Source of the DNA: Ambrosia x helenae
Lineage: Eukaryota; Streptophyta; Magnoliopsida; Asterales; Asteraceae
Assembly: GCA_030844895.1 (NCBI GenBank)
Contig: JAUTDX010000158.1
Location: forward strand, 186,001-250,000
Direction of reading: 5' to 3'
Length of the DNA stretch: 64,000 nucleotides
Positions 56,218 through 64,000 of the stretch are shown here, in pieces. Position numbers and translations under genes: made by a program. Below the pieces are notes generated by a model. That model was not told where the DNA came from. It was given only the letters and a program-made list of their open reading frames with translations, and made no database searches. How positions within the stretch are numbered: position 1 is the first letter of the stretch; each line of letters opens with the position of its first letter.

Positions 56218-56742
56218 ATTGTATAGTTATATAAACATTTGGTGTGAAAGATTATTTATATTTGTTTACTTAATAAATCAACAAACATATAGAAAAAAAA
56301 GTTGTGTTTATTTAATAACCATACGATTTGTTCACATTCATTCATTTTTATTTAGTTGATCAATAAATTGGTTTTGGTCTACAATACATCAACCCATAAA
56401 TTAGTCAACAATAACATCATCAAAGTAGTTAAATCAACTCAACGACTTTACGTCACCCCACGTGTTGCAGCGGGTCATTGATTATGAATGTGTTTAGTAT
56501 TGTTATATGATATGCGAAAATTTCTAAAATCTATCTGGTTGTTTTTCAAATCGTGAATTAATTGATATTCGCGATTTAAGCAAGAATGGTAGGGGTTCGC
56601 ATGGGGCTAGACAATTAGCAAAGTTTGTTAATGGTTATCATATATGTAAATTAGGTGGTTTTGGATAAGTTAAAAATGTTAAAAGGGTCAGACTATTCAA
56701 CTTTTTTAAGATAGGAAATAAATAGACGGGTAAATTGAGTGG
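56218..56742. other. unassigned A/T-rich spacer
   Basis: I see no gene or bounded repeat between the LINE remnant and the probable LTR edge of the following Copia element. Confidence 0.4.
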
Positions 56743-57441
56743 TGTTGGATCAGTATATTGCTCTTTTGTATGAACTTGCTAGTGGACACTTAAGTGTTTA
56801 GCAAGTTCATGATCAGTAATAGCACAGCGGAATGTTATAAGTTTAAAGCTACACTTATCAACAGGAGTTATTACTCCCCCTGGATTCAAGAACTAAATAA
56901 ATGATAAGTATTTATTGAGAATCTAAGTATTGAATAAGAATGAAACACTTTGACAGATTCTCAATAAACATGAAATGGAAATAACAATAATAAGTGTTGA
57001 AGGATTTCTGTATTAAAAATCAATGTCTAAAACAGAAGGATGAACCCTTCTATTTATAGACTTTACAAATACATGAACCTTGCCAAAAGCAAGTTCAGAA
57101 ACAAGTTGCAACAAGTTGCAGTCTTGGAACTTGTACATAACGCAAAAAGAAATACTAAAGTAATAAACTACTGATATACAAAGGCGGTGGAAAAGATCTT
57201 CATGTAAGTACTGATGAATGACAAACTACTGATGAGTAGTTTGTCTTCAGTAGTTCTTCAGTAGAAGTGTCTGGTTTGAACTTCAGAACTTCTGATGACT
57301 TTTCTTCTTCAGCACTTCTGAATCTCTTCTTCAGCAGTTTGATCCTTCTTCTTCAGCAGTTCTATACTTAGAGTATTTTGACAGAAGTGAATTAGACTAA
57401 GGTTTGCAAAAGTGGTTTCACCAATCCTTTTTGTCCTAACA
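56743..57441 (-). repeat. 3' LTR of the minus-strand Copia element (left edge inferred)
   Basis: On minus the LTR begins TGTTAGGACAAAAAGG directly after the purine tract. The other end is inferred from the matching inverted terminus ATCCAACA at 56743, since the second LTR lies outside the window. CTTCAGCAGTT, CTTCTGATGA and TTCAGTAGTT motifs are frequent in it. Confidence 0.6.
56771..56809. repeat. perfect hairpin in the Copia LTR
   Basis: TGAACTTGCT and AGCAAGTTCA form a 10-bp outer stem, and ACACTTAAGTGT is a 12-bp inner palindrome. Conserved LTR palindromes are known in Sireviruses; that this is one of them is inference. Confidence 0.8.
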
Positions 57442-57453
57442 ATCTCCCCCTGG
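57442..57453 (-). promoter_or_regulatory. polypurine tract
   Basis: On minus the sequence CCAGGGGGAGAT lies directly before TGTTAGG, a typical Copia second-strand priming tract. Confidence 0.85.
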
Positions 57454-57482
57454 ATTGATGAAGCCAAAACCTTACTAATTCC

Positions 57483-60400
57483 TTATTGTTCTTTTCTGTC
57501 CTTCACAATTTTCCATATTCCTTTGAACATGGAATTCTTGAGCTGGTTCAGCTGTTCATCAGTAAGAGACCCTTTCTGTGGTTCTAAGTGTTGGATTGTA
57601 AGCAGGTCTTTGGTTGATAGTTTCTTCAGATCATTCATCGACCTATATGCCCTGCTTGTCTTATCTCTTCTTGTCACAAGTACTGAGTTGTTATCAGTAA
57701 AGGACCATCTGATGATTAGTTCTTTAGACTTGTCAAAGTCTAGAGTGTAGGGAACCATGGTGGTACCCTGGGTTTCTCCTGAGTGTTGAATGTTTTCAAC
57801 TTCAGTGACTCTCAGGTGGGATTCACTTCCCTGCTGTTGTTCCATCACATTAGGTATCTGAAATGTTGGCAAATGATGTTCAGTTACTACCTTAGTGTGC
57901 AGTTTGTCTATGATGGTCTTCTGGATTTGATATGCAAAGGTGGAAGGATCCCTGAATTGTGTGATCAGAGGCTTTTCTTCTATATCAAAATCAGAATGGA
58001 CTACTGTACTACCTTCTAGTAGTACCATTCTGAAATCAGTCTTCACATTCTCCTCTGATTTCTTTCTCTGAGTAGCTGGTCTTCTTTGAACACCAGAAGT
58101 TCTAACTACTGAAGTTGAAACTTCAGCAGTTTGAAACTTCTCTGGATTTGCAGCCCTTGTAGCCTTATATTTTCTATATGTGTCCACCAATCTTTCTTCT
58201 TTCCATTTGGACACTGAGGCTTTTGAACCATAACCATTAGCTACCAATTCTTCTATCATCTGAGCTCTCTTGGCCTTTGTGTCTTTACTTGTTGCAAGTT
58301 TATCTGCAATAAGTTGAGCTCTTCTTGTCAGCTCTTCCATAGAGAGTCTCTTCAATGTGTGGGCTTTGATTTTGCTGTTCTTTGTAATGTAAGACATCAG
58401 TTGATGTCTTTTATCTTCTTCAGCAATCTGGTCTAGGCTAGCCTGCCTTTGGAGTTCAGCTTCATAAGCCTGAAGTTTTTCTTCATGGCTTAGATCCAAG
58501 TCATCCCTTTCTTCCAGTGTTTTCCAGATCTGATCTTCTCTGGCCTTCTTTTGGGCTGCCACTAAACTCTTCTCAAGTAGTTCTGCTGATTGAGAGATTG
58601 GAGAAGGGTTTAGCACAGTCATTGTGGTAACTGTTGTAGTAGGCCTAGTAGGAACAGAAGTTGGTTGAATAGAAGCAGTTGTTCTGGAAGGGTCAGCAGT
58701 TTGAGTCTTGGAAGTGTTAACCTTTGATGGGTTGACAACAACTGAAGGTTTGTCAACTACTGAAGGATTGTCTTCGGTACTTTCTGATTCTTCATCAGAA
58801 GTTTGGCCCTCAGAGGTTTCTTCATTGTGCCCTTGGGATTCATCAGTCTTTTCAGCATCTTCTACTTCTTGAATAGAGATACCAAATTGTTGGGCCAGTT
58901 TTTCTTTTCTGGCTTGATCTTTTTGATCTCTTGCTAGGATAGCCACTCTTGCCTTTCTTCTGGCTTCAAGTGTATCCATAGGTACCTTGATTTTCTCCCC
59001 CTTTTTGGCTTCATCAGCTTTTGAAGTTGAAGCTTGGGAGAACTGACCTGTAAGATGAGCAATCTGTTTGCTGTTGTAGTCAATCTTGTTGGACAGATCA
59101 TTCATCTTCGTCTGTATCACTCCAAATTGGTTCTTCATGGACAGCTCCAAGTTAGCTGTGTATGTTTGGAAGTGATTATTGATGAGGGTGCTCATCATGT
59201 GGTATAAGGGACCATCTGGGCTGCATAGCTGGTTCATGTCTATGCTTGTTTGCCCAGGGAATTGGGTAGGCATTTGTAGTGAGGGGTGTGTTTTTGGTTG
59301 ATCTTCTTGTTGTACAGAAGATGCCACTCTAGGGGAATCATGGATTGAGTGGGCTTTAACCTGAGATGGTGTGACTAGCTTCTTGAGCTTAGATACACCA
59401 GGTGCAGGACCTTCACTTGTAGCCGTCAATTCAGTAGTTTGGAGTTTTGAAACATCATCCAAATCAATGGAATCATCTGAATCCCTGATTACATCCTCAA
59501 TGAGGACTGTATCAGTTACATCATGAGCTGAGCCCAACTCAGTTGTCTCATGTACCTCTTTTTCTTGGTTCAGAGGATTTCCTACCTCAGGCATTAAGCC
59601 TTCATCAGTAGTTGCCACAGTTGAGGTCTTAGCTATGTTACTTCTATCCTCAGGTCCACCACTGGGTGGTAAATGAGTAGTAGCAGCCTCAAAAGTACCA
59701 AAAGTTTCTAAGTTTGGGCTTAGAGACTCTGGTTCATCCTCATCTCTTTGGTTAGGGCTTTGAGTGTCCACATCCATGTCAAAGTCTGAGGCTATGTCCC
59801 TTGTTTTATGTGGTTGTTGGGGACTGACATGTGTAGATGGGACTTTCTCTTTTAGCCCAGAGAGAAGTTTGGCTATTTCAATGTCTGGTTCAGAAATTTG
59901 GGGTGCTGTTTCAGTAGTTTGGGCAGTGGGTTCAGCAGTTTCAAAAGAAGAATCAATGGGAATAGTTTTCTTAAGTCTTTTTCTTTTGAAAAGGATTGTG
60001 ATTGGTGCTCTTGGTGGGGTTTGAGATGGATGAGACTGAGAGGATGTTTCAGTCACATCTTTAAGAAGTGCAGATTGCACAATAGTTTGTTCAGGCATCT
60101 CAACCTCCTGAACAACTTTTCTTTTAGGTTTGGTGGGTTTTTGTTTTTGTACCTTGGGTTTCTTGGCCTTTGGTGGAGTAGGTTTGGAAGATGAGGGTTC
60201 CATGGGGACTGGTTCTGGTTCCCCTTGGTCATCTTCTGGCCATACAGCCTGTTTGTTGTGCCTTGAGTATGCTTGTGAGGTTAAGGGTTTTAAAATTTCA
60301 GTTTTACTCACAAGCACCTCATTACCCAGTTCATTTATTATGCATTGCATAATGAACCTTGGATATAACAAAAACTTTTTCTTAGTGTTATTGTGATGTA

Positions 60401-60947
60401 ACACCAACTCATTAAAGAAAAGTTTTGATGCCTTGAAATTTGTTTCATTCACAATGGAATGAAAAATTGGTTGAAAGGTTGAGGGCATCTGGTCATAAGA
60501 CCCTGTTTTAGGACTCAAGCACATAATTATATAATGAAACAAAAGTTTATATTTTGGTTCAAAATACTTTTTAAAGATAGTAGCTTGTGAGAGAGTACCT
60601 TGATAACCACACTCAGTCATGGTTAGGTGGATTGTTGAGTTGTCAAACTTTTCAGGGGCATTCACATCATTCAACCCCAGTCTGTTTGAAAGTATGGCCG
60701 GTGTGATGGCCATTTGTCTCCCTTTAATTGTTGAGTTGAGAGAGATAACTTCATCATCCACCATCACTGTCTCAGCATTAGCCCAAAAGTCATTGAGAGT
60801 TTCAGGATGTATTGGTGGGTCTATTGTGAGAGCGGTGAAATATTGGGATTTGACGACAAGATTAATGATCTCATCGTATTGGGACCAGCCTTCTTGTTTT
60901 TCTAAGTAGGCTCTGAGATTGTGTCCCTGTTTAAGAACTAAAGCCAT
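57483..60947 (-). CDS. post-pol third ORF of a Sirevirus-like Copia element
   Basis: This open frame of 1154 codons lies downstream of pol in the same sense, where the Sirevirus lineage carries its env-like ORF. Residues 1-235 form a globular part (GRQMAITPAILSNRLGLNDV, then FHYIIMCLSPKTGSYDQMP), with a style like the putative plant transposon protein domain; that match is tentative. Residues ~240-560 are low complexity, rich in Pro, Lys, Ser, Thr and Glu, with KPKRKVV and KKAKK-type basic patches. Around 580-720 a coiled coil is likely (NQFGVIQTKMNDLSNKIDYN). At 830-960 charged helices follow (EDKRHQLMSYITKNSKIKAH). I see no signal peptide, no membrane segment and no furin-like site, so it does not look like an envelope protein. 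It has no internal stop, unlike its pol. Function unknown. Confidence 0.8.
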   Translation of the reverse strand: MALVLKQGHNLRAYLEKQEGWSQYDEIINLVVKSQYFTALTIDPPIHPETLNDFWANAETVMVDDEVISLNSTIKGRQMAITPAILSNRLGLNDVNAPEKFDNSTIHLTMTECGYQGTLSQATIFKKYFEPKYKLLFHYIIMCLSPKTGSYDQMPSTFQPIFHSIVNETNFKASKLFFNELVLHHNNTKKKFLLYPRFIMQCIINELGNEVLVSKTEILKPLTSQAYSRHNKQAVWPEDDQGEPEPVPMEPSSSKPTPPKAKKPKVQKQKPTKPKRKVVQEVEMPEQTIVQSALLKDVTETSSQSHPSQTPPRAPITILFKRKRLKKTIPIDSSFETAEPTAQTTETAPQISEPDIEIAKLLSGLKEKVPSTHVSPQQPHKTRDIASDFDMDVDTQSPNQRDEDEPESLSPNLETFGTFEAATTHLPPSGGPEDRSNIAKTSTVATTDEGLMPEVGNPLNQEKEVHETTELGSAHDVTDTVLIEDVIRDSDDSIDLDDVSKLQTTELTATSEGPAPGVSKLKKLVTPSQVKAHSIHDSPRVASSVQQEDQPKTHPSLQMPTQFPGQTSIDMNQLCSPDGPLYHMMSTLINNHFQTYTANLELSMKNQFGVIQTKMNDLSNKIDYNSKQIAHLTGQFSQASTSKADEAKKGEKIKVPMDTLEARRKARVAILARDQKDQARKEKLAQQFGISIQEVEDAEKTDESQGHNEETSEGQTSDEESESTEDNPSVVDKPSVVVNPSKVNTSKTQTADPSRTTASIQPTSVPTRPTTTVTTMTVLNPSPISQSAELLEKSLVAAQKKAREDQIWKTLEERDDLDLSHEEKLQAYEAELQRQASLDQIAEEDKRHQLMSYITKNSKIKAHTLKRLSMEELTRRAQLIADKLATSKDTKAKRAQMIEELVANGYGSKASVSKWKEERLVDTYRKYKATRAANPEKFQTAEVSTSVVRTSGVQRRPATQRKKSEENVKTDFRMVLLEGSTVVHSDFDIEEKPLITQFRDPSTFAYQIQKTIIDKLHTKVVTEHHLPTFQIPNVMEQQQGSESHLRVTEVENIQHSGETQGTTMVPYTLDFDKSKELIIRWSFTDNNSVLVTRRDKTSRAYRSMNDLKKLSTKDLLTIQHLEPQKGSLTDEQLNQLKNSMFKGIWKIVKDRKEQ

Positions 60948-61476
60948 GTGGTTTTGTGTGTGTGTATGAATCGAACAGTGTTTATGTTACAGGTTCAGGG
61001 GTTTGAGAGCTTTCTTAAGAGAGAAGGAGGGAATTTTTGTTTTGAATGGATAAGTGTTGAAAAAAGATATTTATCAGAAGTTTTTTAACCGCTTGGAACT
61101 TCTTTATTAGAAGTTTTAAACCGCATAGGTTAAAAACCTCTTTATCAGAAGTTTTAAACCGACTAGGTTAAACTTCTGATGATGAGAAAAGTCTGATTTG
61201 CCCTTTTTGACTAAACTGCTGATGAAGAATTATCTTCATCAGTAGTTCCCATTTTCTCTTCAACAGTTTTGAACAGCTGATGAGAAATACTTTATAAATA
61301 CTTTATTCATAACTTCTGAAGGTTGTTTTATCAGAAGTTAATCATTTTTCAAAAAATATCCCCATACTGATGTTTTGTTCATCAGTAGTTTCTCTCTTTT
61401 CAGAAGTTTTTCAAGTTTTTGAAAACAGATGTAAGTGAAAAATAAAAAAGTTGTGCAGAAAAATAAAGAGAAACAC
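60948..61476 (-). other. spacer between pol and the third ORF
   Basis: Non-coding. It carries repeats of AGAAGTTTTAAACCG (about 61077-61165) and scattered CTTCTGATGA, ATCAGAAGTT and ATCAGTAGTT motifs that also occur in the LTR. It may hold the start site or splice acceptor for the third ORF's RNA. Confidence 0.6.
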
Positions 61477-64000
61477 TTACAAATTTAGCATCCCTAGCAT
61501 GGATACTAACTTCTGAAATGTTGATGTGTCAAGGGGTTTAGTGAATATGTCAGCTATTTGATTAGCTGTTGCTACATGTTTCACTTCAATCTTGCCTTTT
61601 TCATAGCAATCTCTTATGAAATGATACCTGATTTCAATGTGTTTAGTTTTTGAAAACTGAACAGGATTTTGAATGATGCTAATGGCAGATTTGCTGTCTA
61701 CAAGCAATGATGTCTTGGTCTCTTTGATTCCATAATCAAGAAGTTGATATTGGAGCCATTGTATCTGTGATGTACAACTTGCAGCTGCAATGTATTCTGC
61801 TTCAGCAGTTGAAGTTGCAACAGATGTTTGTTTCTTTGATTGCCAGGACACTAGACAGTTTCCCAAGAATTGACAACCACCAGATATTGATTTTCTTGAC
61901 ATTTTACACCCTGCATAGTCACTATCTGAAAAAGCTGATAATTTGGTATTGCTTGAAGCAGGATACCAAATTCCAAGTGTGGGAGTTCCTTTCAGATATC
62001 TGAAGATTCTTTTGACTGCAATAAGGTGTGATTTCCTAGGAGCTGATTGATATCTAGCACAGACACATGTTGAAAACATAATATCTGGTCTAGAAGCAGT
62101 TAGATATAAAAGGGAACCTATCATACATCTATACATGGTTTGATCAACCTGTTTTCCTTGATCATCTGGTTCAACTTGTGTGGTTGGTGTCATGGGAGTG
62201 GAACATGATTTACAGTCTTGTAAAGAAAATTTGTTTAATAATTATTTAACATATTTTGATTGATGTATAAAAGTTCCATTTGTTTGTTGTTTAATCTGCA
62301 GTCCCAGAAAGTACTGCAGTTCTCCCATTGTACTCATCTCAAATTTTGATTGCATGAGTTTCTTAAATTCATCACACAATTTTGTATTTGTTGAACCAAA
62401 AATGATATCATCAACATATATTTGAACAAGTAAGACATGATTTCCAACATGTTTTATGAAAAGAGTTTTATCAATGGCACCTCTTGTGAAGTTATTTTTG
62501 AGTAAAAAGGTTGAAAGTGTATCATACCAGGCTCTTGGAGCCTGTTTGAGCCCATAAAGAGCTTTGTCTAGTTTGTACACCCACTCAGGATGAGAAGAAT
62601 CCTCAAACCCAGGTGGCTGACAAACATACACTTCCTCTTTTATTTTTCCATACAAAAATGCACTCTTGACATCCATTTGATAAACTTTTATTTTGTTGGA
62701 AATGGCATAGGCCAGAAATAACCTGATGGCTTCAAGCCTTGCAACTGGAGCAAAGGTTTCATCATAGTCAATTCCTTCTTCTTGAGACTAACCTTGTACT
62801 ACCAGTCTTGCCTTATTCTTGATTATAATACCAGCTTCATCTTGTTTGTTCCTGAAAACCCATCTTGTACCAATTGGTTGCTTGTTTGGTGGTAAGGGAC
62901 AGATTTCCCAAACCTGTTGCTTGTTGAATTGAAGCAATTCATCTTGCATTGCCTGCACCCAATTGTTGTCTTTGAGGGCTTCCTGGTACTTCTTTGGTTC
63001 CAACTGTGAAATAAATGCTGAGAATAGACAAAAGTTGGAAAGCTGGTTTCTTGTAAGAACACCTGATGCAATATCACCCATGATTTGATTAAGTGGATGG
63101 TCTTTGTGTTCGATCAGTTGTTGTAAACCACTGACAGGTGTTGGTGGCTCATGTTCTTCAAACAAACTACTGAGGTCTATTATATCTGGTTCAGCAGTTT
63201 CAGTGTGTTCAGTAGTTGTAGGTGCTGAAGCAGATGTTTGAGTTTGTCCTTCAGTATTTGTTGAATCAAAAGTTTGTGAAACTTCTGATGGTTTTGAAGT
63301 TGACTTAATGACTGTTTGAGGAGTCCATGGTGCTGGATCCTCATCATCAAACCTTTGATCACCATAATAAGTAGGTTTGGATGAAGTGGCAGTCTTTTCA
63401 GGTTCAAAATGGAAGTTGTCAAGGTCAAAAAGTTCAGCAGGATGTGCTGGAATGAGAGTGTGTTTTGACTCATTGAACTTGACATTCAGTGTTTCTTCTA
63501 CTATCCTGGTTCTTGAGTTAAAAACCTTGTAGGCTTTTCTAGTTGAGGAATAACCAAGAAAGTAACCTGAGTCAACTTTGGCAGCAAACTTTGAAATAGA
63601 TTCCTTGATGTTCAAGATGAAACATTGACACCCAAAATCCCTGAAAAAGGAGATAAGGGGCTTCATGCCATGAAGAACTTCATAGGCAGTCTTTGAATGT
63701 CTCTTGACAATAAGAACTCTATTTTGAACATAACATGATGTGTTAACTGCTTCTGCCCAGAAGTATAAAGGTAGGCCAGAATCAGCTAACATTGTTCTTG
63801 CTCCTTCTATTAAAGTTCTGTTCTTCCTTTCTACCACACCATTTTGTTCAGGAGTTCTGGCAACACTGAATTGTCTAATAATCCCTTTAGACAAACAGAA
63901 TTCATCCAGAGTTTTGTTCCTGAACTCTGTCCCATTATTACTTCTAATGGTTTTGACAGGTAGAAAGTATTGCTTCTCTACTTGTAGAATGAAGAACTTG
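61477..64000 (-). pseudogene. Copia pol (integrase, RT, RNase H) with two in-frame stops, cut by window edge
   Basis: One continuous frame on minus. From the edge it enters the integrase core: NGTEF, then TPEQNGVVERKNR with the catalytic Glu. The Asp of the usual S-D-N-G motif is Asn here (codon 63939-63937). The N-terminal RT part follows (WVQAMQDEL, GTRWVFRNKQDE). A TAG stop comes right after ARLVVQG (at about 62788). The RT palm then has IYVDDIIFG (62242-62676), with a TAA stop after QSKYVK. RNase H follows (SDSDYAGCKMSRKSISGG, TSTAEAEYIAAASC, NKHIEIRYHFIRD region) and ends at 61477. The stops and the Asn make it inactive, though otherwise it is well preserved. The variant linker (about 63200-63400) is rich in TSASAPTTTEHTE. 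Confidence 0.88.

Noticed and set aside
57483..60947. retroviral envelope protein
   Set aside because: No signal peptide, transmembrane segment or cleavage site; only its position recalls env-like ORFs.

Overview
PLANT NUCLEAR DNA. The window is an A/T-rich, repeat-dense stretch of a dicot nuclear genome. A pentatricopeptide-repeat protein, an h-type thioredoxin, a plant prolyl 4-hydroxylase with short introns, and many Copia, Gypsy, Cassandra, Helitron and MITE sequences show this. The repeat style suggests Asteraceae, but that is an impression and not a proof.

HOST GENES. Four genes can be modelled. A two-intron coiled-coil protein of unknown function lies on minus (9682-12795). A seven-exon prolyl 4-hydroxylase lies on minus (15185-20819); its catalytic residues are intact and its C-terminal Cys-rich tail is broken. 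A two-exon thioredoxin h of the h2 type lies on plus (25384-26763) with a MITE in its intron. An intronless chloroplast-type PPR protein lies on minus (28757-30739). One stray exon of ribosomal protein eL37 sits at 45909-45994. These genes are functionally unrelated neighbours.

MOBILE DNA, LEFT TO RIGHT. 1-6280: Harbinger and hAT MITEs with perfect target-site duplications, and a Helitron 3' end. 6284-9190: a pol-deleted Copia element with TSD TTGAT. 13198-14153: a hAT element nested in a Harbinger MITE. 21598-24286: a solo LTR. 30888-31850: a long-TIR element with a 9-bp TSD. 31981-33470: a LINE remnant. 34437-42943: a complete, very young Gypsy-type element with two almost identical 2.76-kb LTRs that encodes Gag only (TR-GAG type). 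Its LTRs carry three tRNA-like A-box/B-box modules each. It sits between two inverted copies of another repeat.

45-50 kb: Helitrons and MITEs. 50.9-53.6 kb: a large terminal-inverted-repeat structure enclosing a reverse transcriptase whose C-terminus looks like an R2-type restriction-like endonuclease. 53.9-54.3 kb: a cluster of palindromes. 54.66-55.39 kb: a rearranged Cassandra TRIM carrying 5S rRNA-like sequence. 55.4-56.2 kb: a LINE remnant. 56.74 kb to the right edge: a Copia element on minus whose pol has two in-frame stops and an altered integrase residue, while a 1154-residue third ORF downstream of pol is open throughout.

Most novel items: the endonuclease-bearing reverse transcriptase inside long TIRs, the Gag-only element with tRNA-like LTR modules, the palindrome cluster, the inverted Cassandra, and the intact post-pol ORF. 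Exon models, TSDs and motifs were read by eye. No alignment or database search was run.
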